Below, in pieces: positions 17,806-25,830 of a DNA stretch of 64,000 nt (its first letter is position 1; the number at the start of each line of letters is the position of its first letter). The DNA comes from Halomonas campaniensis (lineage in GTDB: Bacteria; Pseudomonadota; Gammaproteobacteria; Pseudomonadales; Halomonadaceae). The position numbers and the translations under genes were made by a program. The notes under the pieces are model-generated. The model made no database searches and was not told the origin of the DNA. It worked only from the letters and a program-made list of their open reading frames with translations. The DNA lies in assembly GCF_014193375.1 (NCBI RefSeq), contig NZ_JACHZF010000020.1, positions 1 to 64,000 on the forward strand, read 5' to 3'.

Positions 17806-20754
17806 ATGAGCGACTTTTCTCCCGGCCAGCGCTGGATCAGCGACGGTGAGGCCGAACTCGGCCTTGGCACCATCCTCGGCGTCGACGCCCGCAGCGTCAC
17901 CGTCCTCTTCGGCGCCAGCCAGGAAACCCGTACCTACAGCAGCCGCCAGGCCCCGCTCACCCGGGTGGTGTTCGGCAGCGGCGACCGCATCCGCTCCGCC
18001 GAGGGCTGGAGCCTCACCGTCGACGACACCAAGGAGGTCGGCGGCCTGGTCGTCTACATCGGCGAGGACGGCCAGGGCGAGCTGCGCGAGCTGCCCGAGG
18101 CCCAGCTGGCCGATACCATGCAGTTCGACCAGGCCCGGGACCGCCTGCTCACCGGCCAGGTCGACCGCAACGACTGGTTCGACCTGCGCTTCCGCACCCT
18201 GCACCACTTCCACCGCATCGAGCAGAACCCGGCCCTGGGCCTGGCCGGCCCGCGCATCGACCTGATCCCCCATCAGCTCTACATCGCCGACGAGGTGGCC
18301 CGCCGCCACGCCCCGCGGGTGCTGCTGGCCGACGAGGTGGGGCTGGGCAAGACCATCGAGGCGGGGCTGATCCTGCACCGCCTGCTGCTGACCGGCCGCG
18401 CCGAGCGCGCGCTGATCCTGGTGCCGGCGAGCCTCACCCACCAATGGCTGGTGGAGCTGCTGCGTCGCTTCGCCCTGGAGGTGACCCTGCTGGACGAGCA
18501 GCAGAGCCTGGCCCATGGCGATGCCAACCCCTTCGAGGCCGGCCAGCTGGTGCTGGCCAGCCAGGACTGGCTGTTCGCCAACCCCCACCGCCAGGCCCAG
18601 GCCCAGGCCTGCGACTGGGACCTGCTGATCGTCGACGAGGCCCACCACCTGGAGTGGTCCGGGGAGCTGGTGGGCCCCGGCTACGCGTGCGTGGAGCGCC
18701 TGGCCGCCGAGGTGCCCGGGCTGCTGCTGCTCACCGCCACGCCGGAGCAGATGGGGCTGGAGAGCCACTTCGCCCGGCTGCGCCTGCTCGACCCGGACCG
18801 CTACCACAGCCTGGAACGCTTCCGCGAGGAGGAGGCCCACTATGTGGAGGTGGCCGAGGCCATCGACGCCCTGGAGCGCCTGCCCGGCGATGATGCCGAC
18901 CGCGCCCGGGTCGCCGCGGTGATCGACGAGCCCGACAGCCTGGCGCTGCTCGCCACCCTGGCCAACGCCGAGAGCGGCGCCGAGCAGCAGGCCGCCGCCC
19001 GCGACCAGCTGCGCGACCAGCTGCTGGACCGCCACGGCACCGGCCGGGTGATGTTCCGCAACAGCCGCCGCCACGTGGGCGGCTTCCCGGAGCGACGCCT
19101 GCACGTCACCGAGCTCGAGCCGCCCTCTTCCTACCGCCGGGTGCTGCGCCGCCTGGGGCGGGACGACGACTACCTGGACGAGCTGTTGATCGAGACCGGC
19201 CTCGACCACCCCGAGGTGCTGGTCTACCTCGACACCATGTACCGCGCCCTGGCCGACGACCCCCTCAACACCGAGCCCTGGTGGCAGTTCGACCCGCGCG
19301 TGACCTGGCTGATGGAGCGCCTGGCCGACACCGACGAGGGCGGCTTCGCCGGCGACAAGGTGCTGGTGATCGCCCACGACCGCGAGACCGCCCAGGGCCT
19401 GGCCGAGGGGCTGAGGGTGCTCGGCGGCCTGCACGCCCCGGTGTTCCACGAGGGGCTCTCGCTGGTGGAGCGCGACCGCGCCGCGGCCGCCTTCGCCGAC
19501 GAGGAGGAGGGCTGCCAGGTGCTGGTCTGCTCGGAGATCGGCTCCGAGGGCCGCAACTTCCAGTTCTGCCGCCATCTGGTGATGTTCGACCTGCCGCTGC
19601 ACCCGGACCAGCTGGAGCAGCGCATCGGCCGCCTGGATCGCATCGGCCAGCGCCATGCCATCGAAGTCCACGTGCCGGTGTTCACCGGCAGCCCCGGCGA
19701 GAAGCTGCTGCGCTGGTACCGGGAGGGCATGGACGCCTTCAGCGCCCCCCACGGGGTGGGCAGCGAGATCTTCGACGCCTTCGGCGATGCCCTGGCCGAT
19801 GCCCTGCTCGACGACGAGAGCCTCGAGGAGGTGATCGAGGAGACCCGGGCGCTGTTCGAGAGCCGCCTCGCCGAGCGCGACGCCGGCCGCAACCGCCTGC
19901 TGGAGCTCAACGCCTGCCGCCACGAGCGGGCCGATGCCGTGGCCACGGCGATCCGCGAGCTGGACGAGGACCGCGCCCTGCCCCGCTACCTGGACCTGGC
20001 GCTGGACATCTTCGGCGTCGACAGCCACGAGCTGGGCGGCGGCATCCAGCACCTGCAGCCCAGCCCGCAGATGCTCGACGGCCTGCCCGGGCTGGCCAAG
20101 GGCGAGGAGGGCTTCTCGGCGACCTTCTCCCGCGCCCGGGCCCTGGCCCGGGACGACGTCCAGCGGCTCTCCTGGGAGCATCCGCTGCTGCGCGAGATGA
20201 TGGGCCGCATCCTCGACGGCACCATGGGCAACACCGCCCTGGCGCTGCTCAGGCACCCGGCGCTGCCCGCCGGGCGGATGATGACCGAGCTGGTGTTCCG
20301 CACCCACTGCCCGGCGCCCCGGCGGCTGCACCTCAACCGCTTCCTGCCGCCCACCGCCGTGCGCGTGCTGCTCGACGAGTCCGGCGCCAACCTGACCGAC
20401 AGGATCTCCTTCACCGGGCTCTCGAAGAACCTGCAGAAGGTCAAGAAGGCCATGGCCCGCGACCTGATCCGCAGCCGCCTCGAGGCGCTGCGCGAGATGC
20501 TCGACCGCGGCGAGGCCGAGGCCGAACGCGAGCTGCCCTCCATCGTCGAGGCGGCCCAGGTGCGCATGCGCGAGGCACTGGACGGTGAGCTGGCGCGCCT
20601 GGCGGCCCTGGCCCGCCACAACCCGGCGGTGCGCGACGACGAGCTCGAGGCGCTGCGCGCCGAGCGCGCCGCCCTGGACGAGGCCATCGAGGGCACCCGC
20701 CTGCGCCTGGACGCGGTGCGGGTGATCGTGACGGTGGGGGAGGAGAGCCGCTAG
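17806..20754 (+). CDS. rapA: RNA polymerase-associated ATPase RapA
   Basis: A SWI2/SNF2 translocase that recycles stalled RNA polymerase. 982 aa against 968 in E. coli. N-terminal Tudor-like domains cover residues 1-105. Walker A is DEVGLGKT (176-183) and DEAH is at 277-280. The C-terminal helicase lobe shows SEIGSEGRNFQFC and QRIGRLDRIGQ. The start at 17806 (MSDFSPGQRW) is the conserved N-terminus and CGAGG precedes it; the frame opens 12 codons earlier. The stop codon overlaps the stop of the convergent SDR gene in a shared CTAG. Confidence 0.97.
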   Translation: MSDFSPGQRWISDGEAELGLGTILGVDARSVTVLFGASQETRTYSSRQAPLTRVVFGSGDRIRSAEGWSLTVDDTKEVGGLVVYIGEDGQGELRELPEAQLADTMQFDQARDRLLTGQVDRNDWFDLRFRTLHHFHRIEQNPALGLAGPRIDLIPHQLYIADEVARRHAPRVLLADEVGLGKTIEAGLILHRLLLTGRAERALILVPASLTHQWLVELLRRFALEVTLLDEQQSLAHGDANPFEAGQLVLASQDWLFANPHRQAQAQACDWDLLIVDEAHHLEWSGELVGPGYACVERLAAEVPGLLLLTATPEQMGLESHFARLRLLDPDRYHSLERFREEEAHYVEVAEAIDALERLPGDDADRARVAAVIDEPDSLALLATLANAESGAEQQAAARDQLRDQLLDRHGTGRVMFRNSRRHVGGFPERRLHVTELEPPSSYRRVLRRLGRDDDYLDELLIETGLDHPEVLVYLDTMYRALADDPLNTEPWWQFDPRVTWLMERLADTDEGGFAGDKVLVIAHDRETAQGLAEGLRVLGGLHAPVFHEGLSLVERDRAAAAFADEEEGCQVLVCSEIGSEGRNFQFCRHLVMFDLPLHPDQLEQRIGRLDRIGQRHAIEVHVPVFTGSPGEKLLRWYREGMDAFSAPHGVGSEIFDAFGDALADALLDDESLEEVIEETRALFESRLAERDAGRNRLLELNACRHERADAVATAIRELDEDRALPRYLDLALDIFGVDSHELGGGIQHLQPSPQMLDGLPGLAKGEEGFSATFSRARALARDDVQRLSWEHPLLREMMGRILDGTMGNTALALLRHPALPAGRMMTELVFRTHCPAPRRLHLNRFLPPTAVRVLLDESGANLTDRISFTGLSKNLQKVKKAMARDLIRSRLEALREMLDRGEAEAERELPSIVEAAQVRMREALDGELARLAALARHNPAVRDDELEALRAERAALDEAIEGTRLRLDAVRVIVTVGEESR

Positions 20755-21656
20755 CCCAGGATATCCGCCAGGGCGGCCTCCAGGGTCTCGTACTCGAACC
20801 GGAAGCCGGCCTCCTGGAGGCGCTTCGGGCGCATGTCGGCGCCGGTGAGCAGCAGCCGCGACATCTCGCCGAAGGCGGTCTCCAGCACGATGGCCGGCAC
20901 CGGGAAGAAGGCCGGGCGCCCCAGCTGCTTCGCCAGGGTGCGGGCGAACTCGGCATTGGTGACCGGATGGGGGGCGCTGCCGTTGAAGGGGCCCTCGAGC
21001 TCGTCGTTGTCGAGCAGGAAGAGGATCGCCCGCACCAGGTCCTCGCGGTGGATCCAGGGCATGAACTGCTCGCCGCTGCCGAAACGCCCGCCCAGGCCCA
21101 GCTTGAAGGGCGGCAGCATCTTCTGCAGGCTGCCGCCGCCGGCCTCCAGCACCAGGCCGATGCGCAGGATCGCCACCCGGGTGCTGAAGTCGGCCGCCTC
21201 CCGCGCGGTGTCCTCCCAGCGCTTGCAGAGGCGATGGGCAAATTCGTCGTGGGGCGGGGTCTGCTCGTCCACCTCGAGACTGCCCTGGTCGCCGTAGAAG
21301 CCCATCGCCGAGGCCGAGACCATCACCCGGGGTGCCCGCCCGCCGGCGGATCGGAGCTGCTCGCAGAGCATCACCAGGTCGCGGGTGATGTTGACCCGCG
21401 AGTCGATCAGGCGCTCCTTCTGCTCGTCGCTCCAGCGCCTGGCGGCGATCGACTCCCCGGCCAGGTTGACGATGGCGTCCGGCGGCGTGTCGACGAAGTC
21501 CAGCACCGAGCGGCGGATATCGGCCCCGCGGGGCAGCCGCCCCCTCACCGCCTCGGGATCACGGGACACCACCAGCAGCCGGTGACCGGCCTCGGCGAGG
21601 CTCTGGCACAGCCGCTGACCGACAAACCCGCTCCCCCCGGTGATCAGCACGCGCAT
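20751..21656 (-). CDS. TIGR01777-family SDR/epimerase (YfcH-like)
   Basis: An atypical extended SDR, 301 aa. The nucleotide-binding motif is GGSGFVG (7-13). SASAMGFYGDQG and MPWIHREDL are family markers, and the C-terminal DUF1731 segment (FGEMSRLLLTGADMRPKRL) is present. Reaction unknown. The ATG at 21656 has AAGGAGG 6 nt upstream; a longer frame from 21680 is less likely. It is divergent from the photolyase operon across 86 bp that holds a palindrome, so it may share light or stress control. This family often sits near photolyase and MerR genes in pseudomonads. Confidence 0.9.
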   Translation of the reverse strand: MRVLITGGSGFVGQRLCQSLAEAGHRLLVVSRDPEAVRGRLPRGADIRRSVLDFVDTPPDAIVNLAGESIAARRWSDEQKERLIDSRVNITRDLVMLCEQLRSAGGRAPRVMVSASAMGFYGDQGSLEVDEQTPPHDEFAHRLCKRWEDTAREAADFSTRVAILRIGLVLEAGGGSLQKMLPPFKLGLGGRFGSGEQFMPWIHREDLVRAILFLLDNDELEGPFNGSAPHPVTNAEFARTLAKQLGRPAFFPVPAIVLETAFGEMSRLLLTGADMRPKRLQEAGFRFEYETLEAALADILG

Positions 21657-21684
21657 CGCAACCTCCTTCCTGTCTGCCATGAGT

Positions 21685-21701
21685 TATACAGCTGTTGTAC
21701 A
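21685..21701. promoter_or_regulatory. Candidate LitR/MerR-type operator
   Basis: An imperfect palindrome TATACA-N5-TGTACA in the 86-bp divergent spacer. The half-sites match the T(G/A)TACA/TGTA(C/T)A type I recall for LitR/PplR sites in Pseudomonas. The 5-nt spacing differs from the longer spacing I recall. The AT-rich patch is also the only plausible promoter zone here. Confidence 0.45.
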
Positions 21702-21742
21702 CTTCTGCTAGTCTAGCTGAAAACCCCCAGTGTGAGTCCGCC

Positions 21743-22792
21743 ATGACATCCCGACCCAACCTCGACACCGCCATCATCGGGGCCGGCATCGCCGGACTGG
21801 CCTGCGCGCGGGTCCTTCACGAGGCCGGCCTGCCGGTCACCCTCCTGGAGAAGGCACGCGGTGCGGGGGGGCGGATGTCCAGCCGGCGCCTGCCCGATGC
21901 CGTGGTCGACCTCGGCGCCCAGTTCTTCAGCGTGCGCGACCCCGCGTTCGGCCGCCAGGTCGAGGCCTGGCGCCAGGCCGGCTGCGCCAGCCGCTGGCCG
22001 GAGTCGCTGTGGTCCGCCGAGGCCGCGGGCTGGCAGCGCCACCGGGACGACCGGGAACGCTTCATCGGCAGCCCGCGCATGAGCGCCGTGACCCGCCACC
22101 TGGCCGAGGGTCTGACGATCATCGCCGATACCCGCATCGAGCACCTGGAAGGCAACGCCGGCCGGTGGTGGCTGGTCGACCAGCACGGCGAGCGCCACGG
22201 TCCCTTCGCGCAGGTAGTGATCAGCGCCCCGACGCCCCAGGCCCATGCGCTGGTCGCCGCCCACGACGCCTCCCTGGCCGCGGCCTGCGAGGCGGTGATC
22301 CAGCGCCCCTGCTGGGCCGCCTGGGCACTGTTCGACGAACCGCTGCCGACGCTGCCCGGGGTGGACGACGACTGGCAGGCGGTGCGGCTCTCCCCCGGCC
22401 ATGGCAGCAGCCCGCTGCGCTTCGTGACCCGCAACCACCGCAAGCCCGGCCGCGCCGACCAGGGCGAGAGCCTGAGCCTGCTGGCCCACCTCGACTGGAG
22501 CGAGGCGCGCCTGGAGGACAGCCCCGAGACGGCGGCGGAGGCGCTCTTCGACGCCTTCCAGCGCGCCCTGCCCGGCGGCCTCGCGCTGCCCGAGCCCCGC
22601 GAGCTGGGGGCCCACCGCTGGCGCTACGCCCAGCCGGATGTCTTTGCCGGCGGCGAGCCGGTCAACCTCGACTACCGCCGCTCGGCCAGCGGCCTGGCAC
22701 TGTGCGGCGACGGCTGGCGGGGCCCGCGGGTCGAGGATGCCTGGCTCTCGGGCCACCACCTCGGCGAGGCCCTGCTGGCCGACGCCTCCTGA
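21743..22792 (+). CDS. FAD-dependent oxidoreductase (renalase/amine-oxidase-like)
   Basis: 349 aa. The dinucleotide motif GAGIAGLA (13-20) is followed by the ExxxxxGGR motif (LLEKARGAGGRMSSRR). The C-terminal FAD segment is ALCGDGWRGPRVEDAWLSG. It belongs to the renalase-like, COG3380-type group of short flavoproteins with unknown bacterial substrate. The start at 21743 has GTGAG upstream; a frame opening at 21695 would run into the palindromic operator, which makes it unlikely. First gene of the predicted ten-gene operon; the next ORF starts 24 nt later. Confidence 0.88.
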   Translation: MTSRPNLDTAIIGAGIAGLACARVLHEAGLPVTLLEKARGAGGRMSSRRLPDAVVDLGAQFFSVRDPAFGRQVEAWRQAGCASRWPESLWSAEAAGWQRHRDDRERFIGSPRMSAVTRHLAEGLTIIADTRIEHLEGNAGRWWLVDQHGERHGPFAQVVISAPTPQAHALVAAHDASLAAACEAVIQRPCWAAWALFDEPLPTLPGVDDDWQAVRLSPGHGSSPLRFVTRNHRKPGRADQGESLSLLAHLDWSEARLEDSPETAAEALFDAFQRALPGGLALPEPRELGAHRWRYAQPDVFAGGEPVNLDYRRSASGLALCGDGWRGPRVEDAWLSGHHLGEALLADAS

Positions 22793-22816
22793 CACCTTCT
22801 GCGACGGGAGACCCCC

Positions 22817-22960
22817 ATGAGCGACGCCCAACCCCCTTACGTCCCGGCCCCGCGGGCCCATGGCGCCAGCGCCCCCCTCGGGCGAGCCCCCTTCGAACGC
22901 GTTCACGCGGTCCCGGCGACCAGGCTCGTCGAGCAGGCCGGGGAGTCCCGAGTCTCATGA
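22817..22960 (+). CDS. Small ORF (47 aa) ahead of the MerR regulator
   Basis: A short Pro/Ala/Arg-rich frame, MSDAQPPYVPAPRAHG at its start and VEQAGESRVS at its end. GGGAG lies 6 nt before the ATG, codon third positions are mostly G or C as in neighbours, and the stop overlaps the regulator start as ATGA. No Cys, no membrane segment, no family recognised; it is not the Cys-rich DUF2256 protein often found by photolyases. It may be a real small protein or a leader peptide that sets regulator translation. Confidence 0.55.
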   Translation: MSDAQPPYVPAPRAHGASAPLGRAPFERVHAVPATRLVEQAGESRVS

Positions 22961-23871
22961 GCGAGCAGGCACCCCACACCGGCGAAACGCCGCTCTACCC
23001 GATCCGCGAGGTGTCGCGGCTCACCGGCGTCAACTCGGTGACGCTGCGGGCCTGGGAGCGTCGCTACGGGCTGATCAAGCCCCAGCGCACGCCCAAGGGG
23101 CATCGCCTCTACGCCCGCGAGGACATCGAGCGGGTGGAGCAGATCCTGCAGTGGCTCAACCGCGGCGTGCCGGTAAGCCAGGTCCGCGAGCTGCTCGACC
23201 GCCCCGAGGCGAGCGAGGCGCCGCCCCCCGATGCCAGCGACTGGCCGAGCCAGCGCGCCCAGCTGGTCGCCGCGGTGGAGTCGCTGGACCAGAATCGCCT
23301 GGAGACCCTGTTCAGCCAGTCGCTGGCCCTCTATCCGGTGCCGGTGTGCATCGGCGAGCTCTGGGAGCCGGTGATCCGCGAGCTGGAGGAGCGCTGGGGG
23401 GACCGCCTCGGCGACACCCTGCAGCGGCGCAGCCTGGAGGCCTTCCTGCGCACCCGCATCGGTACCCGGCTGTTCCATGCCAATGCGCAGTCGGCCGGGC
23501 CCACCCTGCTGGTGGTGCCGCTGCCCGACGACGCCGGCCCGCTGTGGGGGCTGCTGGCGGCGCTCGCCGCCAGCGACCGCGGCTACCGGGTGCAGCTGTT
23601 CGACGCCCCGCTGCCCTTCGGCGAGCTGCCCCTGGCCATCGAGCACTTCCGCGCCGGCGCGCTGCTGCTGGCCGGCGGCCAGGCCGGCAAGGCCGACCTG
23701 GTGCGGCGCCAGCTGCCGCGCCTGGCCGAGCAGCTGGCCGTGCCGGTGGGCCTGTGCGGCCCGGTAGCGCGGATTCGCGCCGCGGAGCTGGCCGAGACCC
23801 GGGTCGAGGTGCTGGGCGACGACCTGGGCCAGGCCGTGGGCCGGCTGCAGACCCTCGTGCCCAGCGCCTGA
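22957..23871 (+). CDS. MerR-family regulator, LitR/CarH-like without B12 ligands
   Basis: 304 aa. The MerR helix-turn-helix (14-82) contains TGVNSVTLRAWERRYGL and KGHRLY, the CarA/CarH/LitR type. Residues 95-300 resemble the cobalamin-sensing region: a four-helix part (GELWEPVIRELEERW), then an alpha/beta domain. The B12 contacts are missing: at W-x9-E-H the window has W136 followed by R146-W147, and the D-x-H-x-x-G loop is replaced by DDAGPLWG (191-198). This fits class II LitR proteins such as PplR of Pseudomonas putida, which mediate light induction of photolyase genes. It likely represses this operon, binding near 21685-21701. No LOV partner is in the window. Confidence 0.88.
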   Translation: MSEQAPHTGETPLYPIREVSRLTGVNSVTLRAWERRYGLIKPQRTPKGHRLYAREDIERVEQILQWLNRGVPVSQVRELLDRPEASEAPPPDASDWPSQRAQLVAAVESLDQNRLETLFSQSLALYPVPVCIGELWEPVIRELEERWGDRLGDTLQRRSLEAFLRTRIGTRLFHANAQSAGPTLLVVPLPDDAGPLWGLLAALAASDRGYRVQLFDAPLPFGELPLAIEHFRAGALLLAGGQAGKADLVRRQLPRLAEQLAVPVGLCGPVARIRAAELAETRVEVLGDDLGQAVGRLQTLVPSA

Positions 23872-23883
23872 CCTGGAGCCGCC

Positions 23884-25299
23884 ATGCCCCTCTCCCTCGT
23901 CTGGTTTCGCAACGACCTGCGCCTCGCCGACCATCGCGCCCTGGCGGCCGCCGCCCGGCAGGGGCCGTTGGTGGCCGTCCATCTGCGCGCCCTGCCCCAC
24001 TGGCGGCGCCACGGCCACGGCGCCAACCAGCTGGACTTCCGGGCCCGCGGCCTGGCCGCCCTGAAGGAGGGCCTCGAGGGCCTCAACATCCCGCTGCTGC
24101 ATCGCGACATCGACGACTTCGCCGAGGCCCCCGACGCGCTGCTGGCCCTGGCCCGGGAGACCGGTGCCGAGGCCCTGCACTTCAACCACGAGTACCCGCT
24201 GGACGAGGTGCGCCGCGACCGCGCCGTGGTCGAGGCCTTCGACGCGGCCGGCCTCGCCGCCACCGGCCACCATGACGCCGTGGCCTTCGCCCCCGGGGAG
24301 CTGCTCACCGGCAAGGGCGACTACTACGGCGTGTTCACCCCCTTCGCCAGGGCCTGGCACCGCCGGCTCACCCCCGAGCGCCTGGCGCTGAGCGACACGC
24401 CCGCGCCCCAGGCGCCGCTGCCGATCGCGTCCGACCCGCTGCCCGAGCTCCCCGAGGGGGAGGAGGCACCCATCGACGGTCGCCAGTGGCCCGCCGGCGA
24501 GGGCCCGGCCGCCGACCGCCTGGAGCGCTTCCTGCGCTTCCGCGGTCGCCACTACGCCGCGCAGCGGGATCTCCCGGCGATCCGCGGCACCAGCGAGCTC
24601 TCGCCCTACCTGGCGCTGGGCATGATCTCCCATCGCCAGTGCCTGCAGGCGGTGCTGGCCGAGAACGACGGCCGCCTGGCCGAGGGCGATGCGGGGCTCA
24701 CCGCCTGGGTCAACGAGCTGGTGTGGCGGGAGTTCTACCGCCACGTGGCCTTCGGCTTCCCCCGGGTCTGCCGCCATCGCGCCTTCCAGGCCCACACCGA
24801 GGCGCTGGCCTGGCGCGACGACGAGGCGGGCTTCGCGGCCTGGTGCGAGGGGCGTACCGGGTATCCCATCGTCGACGCGGCCATGCGCCAGCTGGTCGCC
24901 ACCGGGTGGATGCACAACCGCCTGCGCATGATCACCGCCATGTTCCTCAGCAAGCACCTGTTGATCGACTGGCGGCGCGGCGAGGCCTTCTTCCTGCGCC
25001 ACCTGGTGGACGGCGAGTTCTGCGCCAACAACGGTGGCTGGCAGTGGGCCGCCTCCACCGGCACCGACGCGGCCCCCTACTTCCGCATCTTCAACCCGAC
25101 CACCCAGTCGACTCGCTTCGACCCCGACGGCCGCTTCATCGCCGAATGGCTGCCCGAGCTCGCCGGCCTGCCGGCGAAGGCCCGCCATGCCCCGCCCCGC
25201 GACCTGGCGAGTGGCATCGACTACCCGCCGCCCATCGTCGACCACCGGGCGGCCCGCCAGCGCGCCCTCGACGCCTTCAAGGCCCTGGCGCGGGACTGA
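23884..25299 (+). CDS. phrB: Deoxyribodipyrimidine photolyase (class I CPD)
   Basis: A flavoenzyme that splits cyclobutane pyrimidine dimers using blue light. 471 aa, the length of E. coli PhrB (472). An N-terminal antenna-binding Rossmann domain (LVWFRNDLRLADH) is followed by a helical FAD domain with RGTSELSPYLALG, NELVWREFYRH and NNGGWQWAASTGTDAAPYFR. The Asn after FCAN that contacts the flavin N5 region in CPD photolyases is present, which favours repair over a cryptochrome role. It starts 12 nt after the regulator gene, so light control through that regulator is likely. Confidence 0.95.
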   Translation: MPLSLVWFRNDLRLADHRALAAAARQGPLVAVHLRALPHWRRHGHGANQLDFRARGLAALKEGLEGLNIPLLHRDIDDFAEAPDALLALARETGAEALHFNHEYPLDEVRRDRAVVEAFDAAGLAATGHHDAVAFAPGELLTGKGDYYGVFTPFARAWHRRLTPERLALSDTPAPQAPLPIASDPLPELPEGEEAPIDGRQWPAGEGPAADRLERFLRFRGRHYAAQRDLPAIRGTSELSPYLALGMISHRQCLQAVLAENDGRLAEGDAGLTAWVNELVWREFYRHVAFGFPRVCRHRAFQAHTEALAWRDDEAGFAAWCEGRTGYPIVDAAMRQLVATGWMHNRLRMITAMFLSKHLLIDWRRGEAFFLRHLVDGEFCANNGGWQWAASTGTDAAPYFRIFNPTTQSTRFDPDGRFIAEWLPELAGLPAKARHAPPRDLASGIDYPPPIVDHRAARQRALDAFKALARD

Positions 25300-25328
25300 C
25301 CCCGCCACACCGACCGGAGGAACCGCCC

Positions 25329-25769
25329 ATGCACCGGGACCCGGAGCTGGAGGCCTTCTGCGCCTTCTTCAATAAGCTGGACAAGAGCTGTACAAGAAAG
25401 CTTTACGAGTTCTATACTGACGACGTTGTCTTCACCGACCCGCTGCACCGGGTGGAGGGCGCCAGGGCGCTGGAGGCCTACTTCTCGACCCTGTACGAAA
25501 ACGTGACATCGTGCCGTTTCACCTTTCACCACGGGCAGCGCAGCGGGCAGGACGCCTTCGTCACCTGGACCATGCAGCTGGTCCATCCGCGCCTCGACCG
25601 GGGCCGGGAGATCGAGGTGCCGGGGTGCTCCCACCTGCAGTTCGCCGCCGACGGCAGCGGCAAGGTGGCCCGCCACCGCGACTACTTCGACGCCGGTGCC
25701 ATGCTCTACGAGCGCCTGCCGCTGCTGGGCGGGGCGATACGGCTGGTGAAGCGACAGCTGGACGGATAG
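25329..25769 (+). CDS. NTF2/SnoaL-like protein
   Basis: 146 aa, a single cone-shaped alpha+beta fold expected from LYEFYTDDVVFTDPLHRVEG and the C-terminal YFDAGAMLYE. Members bind small hydrophobic ligands or act as isomerases; here the role is unknown. GGAGG lies 9 nt before the ATG. The family is a regular member of photolyase/SDR/DUF1365/Cfa clusters. The segment 25381-25420 has only 15 G+C in 40 bases, far below its surroundings. Confidence 0.85.
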   Translation: MHRDPELEAFCAFFNKLDKSCTRKLYEFYTDDVVFTDPLHRVEGARALEAYFSTLYENVTSCRFTFHHGQRSGQDAFVTWTMQLVHPRLDRGREIEVPGCSHLQFAADGSGKVARHRDYFDAGAMLYERLPLLGGAIRLVKRQLDG

Positions 25770-25830
25770 CGCCCGACCGATTCGACCACAGCCGGCGGGC
25801 CGGGAGCGCCCCACCCCCACAGGAGGCCGC

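Noticed and set aside
17410..20619. Long minus-strand open frame antisense to rapA
   Set aside because: The same GC-driven shadow; rapA on the other strand is full length with all motifs.
22957..23871. B12-dependent CarH photoreceptor
   Set aside because: The residues that bind adenosylcobalamin are missing in both signature positions.
22903..25308. Minus-strand frame of about 800 codons opposite the regulator and photolyase genes
   Set aside because: No similarity to any family and it spans two well-supported genes on the plus strand.
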